DNA of 64,000 nucleotides from Microstegium vimineum (lineage: Eukaryota > Streptophyta > Magnoliopsida > Poales > Poaceae), in assembly GCA_022036555.1 (NCBI GenBank), contig CM039128.1, forward strand, positions 20,910,171 to 20,974,170. The letters are read 5' to 3'. The notes under the pieces are model-generated. The model had not been told where the DNA came from, ran no database searches, and worked only from the letters and a program-made list of their open reading frames with translations. Numbering within the stretch: the stretch's first letter is position 1; every line of letters begins with the position of its first letter. Positions 32,344-43,896 of the stretch are shown here, one piece after another. The position numbers and the translations under genes are program-made.

Positions 32344-35300
32344 ACCTACTTTTCCTCACCTGTCCTCGTCTTCAACCTCAGCGGCGTCCCCGAAGAACAG
32401 CTCCATGAGCTCAAGCAACAGTACTTTCTTCAAGCTGAGTACGAGTCGCAAGAACTCCTCCAGTTCCAAGGGCGATCCACGTCGACATCCCCAAGGTAAA
32501 TCTATTTCTTCCTTACTCTTTCTGCAAGTTCCTTGTCCGTATGAATTTTGTAATCTTTTCCCCTTTTCTTTCTTTGATCCCCTTTTCTTTTTCAAAACCT
32601 AGGAACTGTACAACAGAGTAGTAATCCCCATCGAGCAATCCAATTTCAACTGCTTAGGCCCAATGGGAAACCCTGATCCCATCAATCTAATCAACGCAGA
32701 AACCAACCGTATCCCCTTCAAATCCGAATGCTTCAACTTGGGGTTATGGAAGGATGCCTTTCATTCATGGCCCAAACCCACCAAGGGGTGGAAGAACTGG
32801 TACCTTAGGGTAATTAGAACACAACAAGTTTATTGGGTAGAGCGCAGTTTAGACCAGTGCATCAGGCTCTCCATTGCCGATATGGAGAAGAACGAGAACA
32901 TGATGATGTCGGCTTCCTACTTCTGGTCTGACACAATGAACGTCTTTCTATTCAGACATGGACCAGCCACTCCTACCCTTGCCAATGTGCATATGCTGAC
33001 TGGCCTTGATGTCTCCTCTGCCGATGTCCCAGCCCTGTTTCATAGGAAGGCTGAATATAAGGTGAACACACGGAACATCGGCGGCTAGACCGGTTACATC
33101 CAGGAGTACCAAAATACTGGATCGGTAGGACAAAGAGAGCATGCCATCTTTCTGAACATGTGGCTGGAGAAATTTATCTTCTGTGGCAAAACTGTCGGAC
33201 CGACCACAATGTACCTCCCCGCAGCAGAACTTTTAGCCAATGGAACAAGACTCCCTCTCGGCCGATATCTTCTTGGATCAGTATACCGTCTCCTACACCA
33301 AGTGTCCAAGAAGTTACTACTAGGCGAGTCCATCGGCAACCTCGGGGGTCCCTGGTGGTTCATAAACATGTGGTTGAACGCACACATGTACAAAGTCCTT
33401 CAGTTTGATTTATTTGCTCAGCAATTCCCAAGGGATATATCGGAGAATTATGCATTCGGTGATGATGAATCGGCACCTCGTCCTCCACTCAATTTCGGAG
33501 AGGCCATCATAGTGCTACTAGATTTCAGAGAGGCCATCATAGTGCTACCAGGAACCGATGCCGATGTAGACCAGTTTGGCAGATTCTTCCAGAAGTTTTA
33601 TAATGGAATTCCTGCTTCAGAACGGCTTTGGTGGCCATACATTGATGAGGACAACCAATTTCCCTTGCTATTCAACCTTACCGATTGGAACGTGCCTCAG
33701 AATGAAGTGATCATGAAGGCCAGCATTGTTCCCCGAGCTATTCTAGTTAACATTTTTGGAACTGGGAAGAATGCCCCTCCATCCTTTGAGTTCTATTACC
33801 CATCGGCGGCAGCAAGACAACTGGCATTCGGCCGACTACCGATCAAGCTCTACTACGCCAAGGTGGTAAAACCAAGGCAAATCATCTCCAGTGCCATGGA
33901 CTGGAACAAAGTCGTCAATCTTCCTCCCAATGCCGATACGTCAGATATTGATCTATCCTCCTGGGCACCAACATCTTTCACCACGGAGGAATATAAATTT
34001 TGGTGGCAAGAATGGAGAAATCAACTATTTGCCAAGTCATCACACTACTATCGGCATATGATTGACGCCGATTACATCATTCCCGATGATGTAGTAAGTT
34101 TTTAATCCTGATGCACTTCTTATCACTTATTCCTATCATCGGTATCTGACCTTATTATGCTTAGCAGGTTGACGATCCAATCCCCCAAAATGAGCAGGAG
34201 TGGCAAGCCTTTCAATCTCCGAGTGATGAGCCCTGTATCAGCCATCGGCAATAAGGCCCCTACACTAGCTGCCTTCACTCCGCAGAAGGTACCTAAGGTC
34301 ACTCTCAAGCCCAAGCTGACGCCTGCTACTCCATCAGCTGTTGCGGCCATCTTAGCACGGGCTTTTGCAGTAAATTTTATCTTAACTTATACCGATCACA
34401 TACTGTTTATCGGCAATTCTTATTTTATATAACTTGCATCAAATATTTTTCAGGAAGCGAGGTCATCAGCAGCTGTTCCAAATGTACGAACTTCTCCAAC
34501 TTCTGCTGCCGATGCCCCCCAGGCTTCGCAACAAAAACGGGTCGGTTCACCAACTACTGCCCCAAAGAAGAAAAGCCTAAGGCAAGCCACTCCTGCATCA
34601 CCAACTCCTGCCGATGTACCAATAGTAGAACAACCATCGGCGCCTGCTCCTGAACAACCAGTGGACAAAATTTCAATCCAGGAAGCAATGTCGCCACAGC
34701 AGGAACCAGCTGCAACAAGGGAGACCACATCGGCATCGGCATCAGTACCCATCCCCGACGAAATTCCTGACCAGAGAACAGCACCACAAGAGCCAACTAC
34801 CGTAGTAGAGGCAACACCAACAACGGCACCAATAGCATCGACTGCTCCCACAGAAGCATGTTCATCGGCAACCGCTGTCGATCTCCAGGACGAGGTCGTG
34901 CTAGCCGATTTTCCAAGTCCCAGGCAAGAAATCCGCTTCAAGATGGTAAGCCGATTACCTAAAAATTTGCAGCATATCCCTATGATCGGCACACTTTAAC
35001 TTCTTCCCTTTTAGGCTCAAGACTCCCCGGATAGCTTGTTTTCCTTCGGCGTCAACCTCCCTGACGAGGACGAAAACCAAGAAGGCCCTGCTCCAGCAGA
35101 CAGCTTGTTCTCCTTCGCCATTAACCTTCCCGATGAAGATGAGGACGAAGAAAGCTCTGCTCCAGCTTTATCGGCAGAAGTCAAAGTCAAGTTAGAAATG
35201 TTACTATCTTTACTGCAACAAGACACATCCCATCTTGTTCAAGACTCCACTGCAGTAAAAATACCTTTCAAGGACATCAAAGGCCACTTGTCTGCCGATA

Positions 35301-35764
35301 CAGAGGAAACACTTTTCCAGGCAGCATTCCTCGAGAGCAAGCAACTCCAGTATCAAAGACTTTCTCGTCGCATAGCCGATAGGACTGCTCGATCCAAGAC
35401 TGAGGAAGAGATGCTCAAGTTCAAACAAATTGCCAATGAGAAGCATAAGGACATCGGCCAAGTAGAAGCCTCCAGCACCAATCTTGAACAAGAAATCATT
35501 CAGTTATCGGCAAGGAAGGAAGAGTTGCTGACTGAATTGAAAAGGGTTGAAGAAGCCCTGAACACAGCCAGCCAAAAGAAAGCTCAACTGCCCGATACCA
35601 TCAAGGCTCTGCGACAAGAAAGAGATCAAAATGCCCGACAAGCTATCTTGCTGAAAAAGAAGATCAAGCCAGTTGAAGGCTCCGCCGACGATGATGCCAG
35701 GGAGACAGATGAAATAGAGCAAATTCGCCTGCGTGCGATATCAGCCATCCAATCCTTATTGTAA
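32344..35764 (+). pseudogene. Antisense multi-exon gene of the Tat element: plant-mobile-domain-like protein with C-terminal coiled coil
   Basis: Five exons fit GT-AG rules: about 32344-32495, 32617-34093, 34168-34369, 34454-34945 and 35015-35764. Exon 2 carries the plant mobile (aminotransferase-like) domain, recognisable by FxLxLWKDAFHSWPKP, RSLDQCIRLSIADME and WWFINMWLNAHMYK. Exons 3-4 are Pro/Ala/Ser-rich. Exon 5 starts with a duplicated SLFSFxxNLPDEDE unit and ends in a Glu/Lys coiled coil. Defects: TAG at 33086 (GG-stop-TGY), a shift/stop near 34252, and an in-frame 30-bp duplication (about 33490-33550). The initiator Met is unclear. Function is unknown; antisense ORFs with this domain are known in Tat elements. 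The stop at 35762 is 140 bp from the convergent pol end. Confidence 0.75.
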
Positions 35765-35904
35765 TTCATTGTATCGGCAAATGTAACATTGATACTTAAT
35801 TTTGCTTTGTAATATAACGTTAGTACGCTTTTACCGATGATTATATAACTTTTCTTTTCATCGGCACTCAACTGAGCATTTTATGCATCTACCCAAATAC
35901 TAGG

Positions 35905-37440
35905 CTAATATTTCTTCAAGTATTTACCGTTGATCGCTCTAGAAAATACAACTCCTTCGAGAGTTTCCAAAATATAGGCATTGCCAGGAACAGATTGATT
36001 TATCCGAAACGGACCTTCCCAATTAGGAGACCATTTTCCAAACTTAGAACTCTTAGCCCCAATCGGCAAAATCAACTTCCACACCAAATCACCATCGGCA
36101 AATTCTTTTACCTTCACCTTTTTATCATACCACCTGGCAACCCTTTTCTTATTTTCCTCAATGCTGATCAAAGCTCTCAACCAATGACTCGCTAAGTCTT
36201 CTAATTCATCCTTCATAAGAATATCATACTCATCGGCTGTCAATTGATCTTGTGAAAACAACTGCCTAGAACCAGTTTTAACTTCCCAAGGCAGGACAGC
36301 ATCGTGTCCATAGACCAACTGATACGGCGAAACTTTGATTGCACCATGACATGCCATCCGGTACAACCATAAGGCTTCATTTAACACTATATGCCACTTT
36401 CTAGGGTTTTCTTCAATCTTGCGTTTGATAAGCTTAATAACTCCTTTATTAGTTGCTTCAGCCTGACCATTAGCTTGAGCATAATAAGGAGAAGAGTTTA
36501 ATACCTTGAACCCCATACTAGCAGCAAATTCATCAAACTCTCCCGATGTGAACATGGTCCCTTGATCGGTAGTAATAGTTTGAGGAATACCAAATCGGTA
36601 AACAATATGTTCTTTTACAAAATCCACCATGTTTGCCGATGTCACCTTCTTCAAAGGAATCGCCTCAACCCATTTTGTGAAGTAATCGGTAGCAACGAGT
36701 ATAAACTTATGCCCCTTACTTGATGGCGGATAAATTTGACCGATGAGATCAATAGCCCATCCTCTAAACGGCCAAGGCTTGATTATAGGATTCATTGCCG
36801 ATGCAGGCGCCCTCTGGACATTACCAAACTTCTGACAACCCTGGCACCCCTTGAAATAATTGAAGCAATCTTCAAGAATTGTCGGCCAATAATATCCATT
36901 TTGCCTAATCATCCATTTCATCTTGAATGTCGATTGATATTCTTTGAATTCTTTTAATAACTGTAAACATCTCTCATGGTGTGTAATCAACACTTCACTT
37001 CGGCATTCATACACCCCAATCAATTGATTGATCACCAACAAAGAGTCGCCAAAAATTTCAACAGCATCGGCACGCACTTCCCTGAGTAATTCCAACCCTT
37101 TTATTAAAGCCTGATACTCAGCCTGATTGTTTGTTGATGTAGCAACAATCGGCAAGGAAATCTCATATTTCTGCCCTCGGGGTGAAATTAAGAGAATACC
37201 GATACCTGCCCCTTCTTTGCACGTAGACCGATCAAAGAACAAAGTCCAAGGAGCAATCTCTACAGAACTCACCACATTGCAATGCTGAGTAACAAAATCG
37301 GCCATCACTTGACCTTTAACTGTCTTAGCCGATTCATACTTCAGATCAAACTCTGAAAGTGCTAGAATCCATTTGCCGATTCTCCCACTTAATATCGGCA
37401 TCGACAGTATATATTTAACCACATCATCTGGTCTCAGCAT
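35905..37440 (-). pseudogene. Tat second RNase H fused to integrase by internal deletion
   Basis: A 511-residue frame: end of gypsy RNase H (MPILSGRIGKWILALSEFDL), second RNase H (WTLFFDRSTCKEG, NQAEYQAL, FGDSLLVINQ), then directly TFKMKWMIRQNGYYWPTI of integrase. In the paralogue at 5910-9161 the junction contains another 150 or so residues, including the RNase H C terminus and first zinc ligands. About 0.4-0.5 kb is therefore deleted near 36930. The core is complete: Asp in AIDLIGQI, Asp in TTDQGTMF, Glu in NGQAEATNK, followed by the C-terminal GPFRINQ fold. Confidence 0.88.
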
Positions 37441-38708
37441 CCACCAACCTCCTGCTCAAATAATATATCACACGTTCCTTTCCTTCAAATTCCTGAATCA
37501 AAGCCGATCCGATAACACTGTCATCGGCAGACAAATATAACCTGAAAGGCTTCTCGTGTTGAGGTGGAACCAAGACCGGAGGGTTCACCAAATATCTCTT
37601 GATCTCCTCCAAGGCTAACCGTTGTTCTTCTTTCCATATAAACTCTTGATCGGCTTTCAGCTTCAATAATGGACTAAAAGATTTAATCTTACCAGATAAG
37701 TTAGATATAAATCTTCTAATGAAATTAATCTTGCGGATCCAGGATTGCAGCTCGGTCTTGTTTGTAGGAGCAACCACCTTATTGATTGCATCAATAGATT
37801 TTCTACCGATCTCAATGCCTCTTTGATGCACCATAAAACCCAGAAACTGACCTGCCGATACACCAAATGCACACTTATTGGGATTCATTTTCAACCCATG
37901 CTCCCTTGTGCATTCTAGGATTCTTCATAAATCGGCAAGATGCTTCTCGAAATCTCCAGATTTAACCACCACATCGTCAATATAGATTTCAACTATCGTG
38001 CCGATATACTTATGAAAGATAAAATTCATTGCTCTCTGATAAGTAGCACCGGCATTCTTCAAGCCAAAAGTCATCACAACCCATTCAAATAAACCGACGT
38101 GACCTGGACATCTGAAAGTAGTCTTGGATATGTCTTCTTCAGCCATGAATATCTGATTATATCCAGCATTACCATCCATAAAGCTGATGATTTGATGTCC
38201 AGCAGCAACATCGATCAACAGATCAGCAACAGGCATCGGATAAACCATCCATTGGCGTAGCTTTGTTGAGATTCCTAAAATCAATGCAAACACGTAATTT
38301 TCCATTTTTCTTATACACAGGAACCACATTAGAAATCCATTCAGCGTATCGACATTGCCGAATAAATCCAGCTTCAATTAACTTTGTAATTTCAGCTTTA
38401 ATATCGGGTAAAACATTAGGATTGCATCGGCATGCAGGCTCCCGATGTGGTTGGAAACCGGACTTGATAGGTAACCGATGTTCAACTATTGATCGGTCTA
38501 AACCAGGCATTTCTGTATAATCCCAAGAAAAACAATCTTTATATTCCTTCAACAAATCAGTTAACTGTTGTTTACATTGGGAGTCTAACTTAGCACTAAC
38601 GAAAGTTGGCCTAGGTTTACTGCCATCACCGATGTCTACTTCTAATAAATCATCGGCGGATGTGAACCCCTGTCCCAGTTTTCCATCATCAGCGAACCGA
38701 TCCATCAA
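37424..38708 (-). pseudogene. Tat reverse transcriptase and RNase H, frameshifted
   Basis: Three overlapping frames together cover RT. 38708-38223 has the N-terminal linker and VCIDFRNLNKATPMDG. 38377-37925 has YPMPVADLL, SFMDGNAGYNQIF and the catalytic YIDDVVVKS. 37894-37424 has the RT C terminus and RNase H FRLYLSADDS. An extra T near 38246 causes the first shift (TPMDG then out of frame) and a TGA at about 37926 (HLADL-stop-RILEC) ends the second. The paralogue at 7161-9161 is open at both places. Confidence 0.88.
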
Positions 38709-40742
38709 AACTCCTCTTTAGGACCGACTGCTTGGATCGGTGTAATACTGTAATCGGCAACTCTGAGGAACTCTGTATCCCAAGCTTCACCTGATATGCA
38801 TCTGGTTTGCTCATAAGTTTCCGATTCTGCTGAAGCAATAATCGATGGGATCTCGCTCCGGACAACTTCAATTTTGTCCCCAACCCACTGCACAAGGCTT
38901 TGGTGCATTGTAGAGGGAATGCAACAATTAGCGTGGATCCAATCCCTGCCTAGGAGCAAGTTGTAGGTACCTTTGCCACTGATTACAAAAAATGTTGTCG
39001 GCAAAGTTTTACTGCCGATGGTTAACTCAACACATACGGCTCCCATAGCTGGCGACACATTGCCTTCAAAATCTTTGAGCTTCATGTCTGTCTTGACTAA
39101 GTCTTGGTCACCTTTCCCAAGCTTCCTGAACATGACGTATGGCATTATGTTGATTGACGCCCCACCATCCACCAGCATCTTGGTCACAGGCTGCCCATCT
39201 ACCTTACCTTTGACGAACAGAGCTCTCAGGTGCTGCCTCTCACCATCGGTAGGCTTTTCAAAGACAGCTGTCATCGGATCTAACACCAATTGTGCCATTT
39301 CAGCAGCCTCTTCTTCATTGCTGACAGGTGTCATGAACTCCATCGGCAACACTACCACCATATTGATTTCTGCCGATGGATCCCTACCTTTGTGTTTTGG
39401 CTTCCACTCCCTAACTGGGGAATCCTCTCGTGTAGAATTTTCACCGTGATATAGATCATTCTGACGTTCACGCTGCATTCTTCTTTTCTGACTCTTGGTC
39501 AGACCTTTGGGGCACCATTGAGGAAGCTTAGTTTTCCAAACGGGTTGGTGTCGTCTTTCACTGCTTGTATCAGCATCACCCCTTACGTTTGGATCTCTAG
39601 ATAATATTTCCTCATTGGGTACTCTTGCATTGGCCATCTCCTCAAACTCCTCTTGATCAACACGCTTGCCAAGCCTGTTATGCGTGCTAAGCTTGCCCCC
39701 CAGTCGGTCATGTGCCGACTTCTTTTCTCTGAGCAGCCTAGCATACCTGGACGTCCGATCGTCAAAGCGAGGTTTCTTTTCCGACCGATCAGTAGGATGG
39801 TACCCATTGCATTCAGGACAATCATCGGCAGTAGGTAGCTTGATGCCTTCTTCCCAGCAATGAACGAAGAAGGGATACTTCCAGTGGTCCTTATGTTGAA
39901 GCCATTCCCGATGCTCCTCTTCTTCCTGCCGATAACGCTCCTCTCGCGATTGCCGATAATCTTGTCGTGGCCGCCCATGTGTGATCACAATGCCATGAGA
40001 CCTCCTGGCGTGATTACCACCATCGGCAACTCTCTTGCCTTTTCTGTCATCGGCAAACCTTCTCTCATCACGTCTAGCCACTTGATGGTCAGGATCTACC
40101 GATGCGTTCTCCCTGGCAGCTTCTGATGTCAACACTTTAGTCTTTCCACTGGTTTCCACCATATTATTTGGAAACGGGTGCTGATCAATCTTCATCGGCT
40201 TCTGGGCTTTAGAGTTCTCAAATTTAATTTGCCTAGATTCAATTTCGGACTGCAACTGCTGCCTAAATACTTTGCAGTCATTGGTACTGTGCGAAGTTGC
40301 ATTGTGCCACTTGCAATACCTGATCCTTTTGAGTTCTTCGGCCGACGGAATTACTTGGTTAGGCGCTAATTTGATCCGCCCCTCTTGAAGTAATAAATCA
40401 AACATCCTATCGTCCTTGGTGATATCAAAGGTGAACCTTTCAGCTTCTCTCTGGCCAAACAGACAAGACACAGATTTCTTATCCTTCACCCATTCGGCAG
40501 CGCTGATGTCCAGCTCCTCATCGGAATCCTCCTCTTGCTCGATGAAGGTCACCTTTTTATTCCAAGTCTTTCTAGGTTCAAAAGCCTTGAGGTCTTGATC
40601 GGCAATTCTCTGCACAAGGTGGCTTAGACTCTCAAACTCTTGGGACGCATACTTATCTTTGATATGCGGCAGCAATCCCTGGAAGGCCAAATCTGCCAAT
40701 TGCCGATCATCAAGCACCAAGCTGTAGCACTTGTTCTTCGTA
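38705..40742 (-). pseudogene. Tat gag C-terminal half and protease
   Basis: A long open frame of 671 residues. It contains the end of the gag core (DRQLADLAFQGLLPHI), knuckle-like CKWHNATSHSTNDC, the second Cys/His cluster CWEEG...CPECNG, a charged linker and the protease loop KMLVDGGASINIMPY followed by LLGRDWIHANC. It is separated from the N-terminal gag frame only by a TGA at about 40744 where related gag has Arg (CGA to TGA). The end overlaps the RT frame by four bases. Confidence 0.88.
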
Positions 40743-41530
40743 TCTCACAGTCTCTGGACAAAGCTTTCTACTGATTCGTCATTACGTTGCTTCAACTTGA
40801 CCAAATCAGTAAGCTTCTTTTCATGCACACCAGCGAAGAAATACTTATGAAATTGTTTTTCCAGATCAGCCCACGTAATCACAGAGTTCGGAGGCAATGA
40901 AATAAACCATGTAAATGCCGATCCCGATAGTGACGACGAGAACAATCTTACCCTCAGCTCCTCTCTGCTAGCAGCTTCTCCACACTGAATAATGAAGCGG
41001 TTAATGTGCTCCATAGTTGACGTGTCATCTTGGCTAGAGAATTTAGTAAAATCAAGTACCTTGTACCGATTCGGGAGAGGGATCAAATCATACGACGGAG
41101 GATATGGTGTCCGATAAGAGTACGTATTAACCTTGGGTTTAATGCTGAATTGTTGTTTCATGACTTCAGCAATCTTATCGGTCCAATATGCATCATGATC
41201 TTGCCGACTCATTGGCTGGTCGTTGACTGGTGGAGTCGGCTGATGCGCCCCTTCAAATCTTGGTAGAAGATGATTCGGAGTAGTTGGCATGGGCGCAGCA
41301 CCAGTCATCTGGACATTATGCATCGGTTGAGTTACCGATGGATAATTCTGCACATTCACTGGATTATGTTGCGGCATCATATTCATCGGTTGCAGTACCG
41401 ATGTTCCACTCTGAATGTTGGCTGGACTTCCATACTGATACATTGGTACGCCAGGCTGTTGAACCGGCGGTTGACTAGTCCATCCAGGATTATAAATCAT
41501 CGACATATGACTTACCGAGGAGAGCGCCAT
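40743..41530 (-). pseudogene. Tat gag N-terminal half (truncated)
   Basis: 261 codons from the element's broken edge: a Pro/Gln/Met-rich leader with two perfect 20-bp palindromes (41321-41340, 41384-41403), then the gag core with DFTKFSSQDDTSTMEH, AFTWFISLP and KYFFAGVHEKK. The apparent Met at 41530 lies at the deletion junction and is not a natural start; the upstream leader and 5' LTR are gone. Confidence 0.85.
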
Positions 41531-41566
41531 AGGCTCTATTTGAGGAGAGCGCCATAGGCTCTATTT
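41517..41566. repeat. 25-bp tandem duplication at the gypsy/copia junction
   Basis: GAGGAGAGCGCCATAGGCTC plus ATTTG-adjacent bases occurs twice back to back (41517-41541, 41542-41566). Gypsy gag leader lies to the left and copia 3' region to the right. It looks like filler made during repair of the deletion that removed the gypsy 5' LTR and the copia RNase H. Confidence 0.8.
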
Positions 41567-43436
41567 GACTCAGCTCAGAGATGTACTTCATCTGACCGGG
41601 ACCACCAACCAGCTCAGTCTCCACTATGACTGCTATGGACGAGTCTCCCTACCTCGCCGAGCTCGAGGTGGTCGCGCTTTGTCAGTTCAGGAGGTTGCTC
41701 CTCTCTTTCGGCCACCCTTCACAGAGGGTTCACGACCTCCCCAGCAGAGCTTCTTCCTACCATTCGTCGCTTGAACGATGTTCTACGGCGTACACTTCTT
41801 CCTCGCAACGGAAACAAGGATGGTTTGACCAACCTGCAGCAGTTTCTTCTTGAGGCCCTCATCTCACAGACACCGTTCGACTTAGCGGATTTTCTTGTGT
41901 CAGAGATTGAGGATTTGATTTCAGATGGGATGTGGGCTCGTCGACAGTTTCCCTATGCATAGTGGATATGCTCCATCATTGCTATCATGCATGAGAGGAC
42001 CGAGCCTGGACTCCATGCTCTGCTAGATGCGTCTGAGACTTCGTTTCCACCTTCCAGAGCGCTAGCTTCTATTGATCGACGGTTTGGGAACCAGGTGCTT
42101 CAGCTTGTGAAGCAAAGGACTGCACCAACAGACAGAGATGATGTCGATACACAGGATAACTCTGTCAAAGGCTTTGAGAGCAGGAGCTCCATGATTTGGA
42201 CACTGGAGCAGCTGCTACACCTGAGGAGACTTCGTCCGATAGCTCCGATGCAGACTTCTGCCCCATTCCAGATATGCCTCCATGGGCTCACAACACAGAG
42301 GCAGGTGGCTCTACTTCTGCCTCAGAGGTGATGATGTTGAAGATTCTTGATAGGATTCAGGAGCAGCAGGGCTCTCTTGTGACGGCTATCACCCAGGTCT
42401 AGCAGAGGCAGGATGAGATATAGAGACAGTCTGAGTACAGACACTATGAAGTTCAGAGGCAGATGCTCTAGATGCAAATGGAGACACAGCGCATGCAGCT
42501 TCAGTCTCAGCAGATCCAACAGCAGAACATGGCCTTTGTGGCCCACATGATGAAGTGGACTTGTGCTCCTCCTCTTGAGTTCCATGCCACGCCGCAGATT
42601 CAGATGATGAGTCAAACCCAGCCCTCACAGTCAGCTGGCCCGTCAATGGCCCCTCTTCCAGCACTTGGCCCCATTGTGGGCTCCCAGCAGTCAGTAGGCC
42701 AGTCCGTGGCCTCTCCAGTGTCAGTCGGACCGTCTGTCACTACCACCCCCGCCGTACAGTCCAGTGGACTGAGGGTGCCGGATTGACCTCCCCGTTCCAG
42801 TCCCCGGCGACACAGGTTACACAGTGGTTGGACAGCTTAGGCCCGACTCGGCAGTTCACCCCTTTCACTACCGGTTTCACACCGATGTCTCCTAGGATGG
42901 GTGCCACTGCTAGATATCTTTTCGCGTCGTTCAACGACATCACCGGGCAGCCGTCCCCCACTGGTCAGCGGGTAGCAGCCGAGATTGAGGCAGAGTTCGT
43001 TACACCGACAGCGGGTCAGCACCGCTCCTCTGTTGCCTCATCTGAGGCCACACTTGATACTTGGGTTCCAGATGTCTCTACTCCACCCAGTGCTATCATG
43101 ACTGATGCCACACTTGTCTCCTCTACTCCAGTTCCGCCTGAGCAACCACCGGTTCCTGAGACTCCAGTTCAGTCCGTGCCAGAGGCACAGCCGGAGACCG
43201 TCGCTCCAGAGGCTACTACAGAGATAGTGGCAGTGGATCCTACTCCTACTCCTACACCCGCTACAGTTCTAGACTCTACGGCAGCAGAGTTAGTCAGCAC
43301 GTCAGCTCCAGTCCCCCAGACCGCTTCACCTCCAGCTACCGAGACTCAGGGGGAGGATTCTGATGATGGCCTCGACTACTTCCGCCGACTTGACCGTGCC
43401 ACGACTGCTTCCACTCCGCCTCTAGACGCTTAGACT
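41567..43436 (+). pseudogene. Sirevirus-like 3' extra ORF region (env-like position), degenerate
   Basis: Lies between the lost RNase H and the 3' LTR. Fragmentary frames: an alpha-helical N-terminal part (LLPRNGNKDGLTNLQQFLLE; DRRFGNQVLQLVKQR), a Gln/Met-rich coiled-coil-like part (42330-42560), then a Ser/Thr/Pro/Val-rich tail (42783-43433) ending DYFRRLDRATT. At least five in-frame TAGs occur (41960, 42400, 42421, 42469 and others) plus shifts near 42190 and 42780. Position and composition match the extra 3' ORF of Sireviruses. No transmembrane segment or fusion peptide was seen, so an envelope role is not supported. Confidence 0.55.
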
Positions 43437-43896
43437 TTGGTGTTTTGATGCAAAAGGGGGAGAGGGAGAGTCAAGTAGATGGACTAGCTTCAGGGGAAGC
43501 TAGTAGGACTCGTTTCTTTTGATGTGTAATATACTCTATCGCATCATGCATCACGTTTACCGTCTTTATGCATTTGTGAGATATGTGTGTGATGGTTGAG
43601 ACTTGATGATTGTGTGACATGTGTGTGAACATTATATCAATATCATGTCACTTGGTTATGCTATTGCTTCTGCGCTAATCTCTGATCTTTTGGTATAGCA
43701 TATCCTTTTGAAATCAAGTACTATGCTCTTTTCATATCTTTTGTGCTTGTCATGGCTTGAATGGCTTAGGCATGTTTTTGTCTCTCTTATCTCTAACCCA
43801 TGCCTATCTCATGTCAAGTCATGTTTCACTAATCAAAATTCACTCTTATTCTCTTCTCGAGCTTGTATTGTCGTCAATCACCTAAAAGGTGGAGAT
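43437..43896 (+). other. Copia 3' untranslated region and polypurine tract
   Basis: Starts with TTGGTGTTTTGATGCAAAAG followed by GGGGGAGAGGGAGAG, a purine-rich run seen after the last ORF in many grass Sireviruses. It ends with AAAAGGTGGAGATTG immediately before the 3' LTR, the likely plus-strand primer. No gene. Confidence 0.7.

Larger units (their letters stand above)
31114..41541 (-). mobile_element. Ty3/gypsy Tat-lineage element with antisense gene, nested in the copia RNase H
   Basis: Minus-strand order: gag (41530-38705, N-terminal start lost), protease, RT, RNase H, second RNase H, integrase (to 35905), then on the opposite strand a multi-exon gene (32344-35764), polypurine tract and 3' LTR (32046-31114). 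The 5' LTR and first part of the leader are gone; the break lies at a 25-bp tandem duplication (41517-41566). Gag and LTR are of the same family as the gag-only element at 18325-23546. Confidence 0.88.

Noticed and set aside
42783..43433. Envelope protein in the copia 3' region
   Set aside because: No signal peptide, transmembrane segment or fusion motif seen; kept only as a Sirevirus extra ORF.
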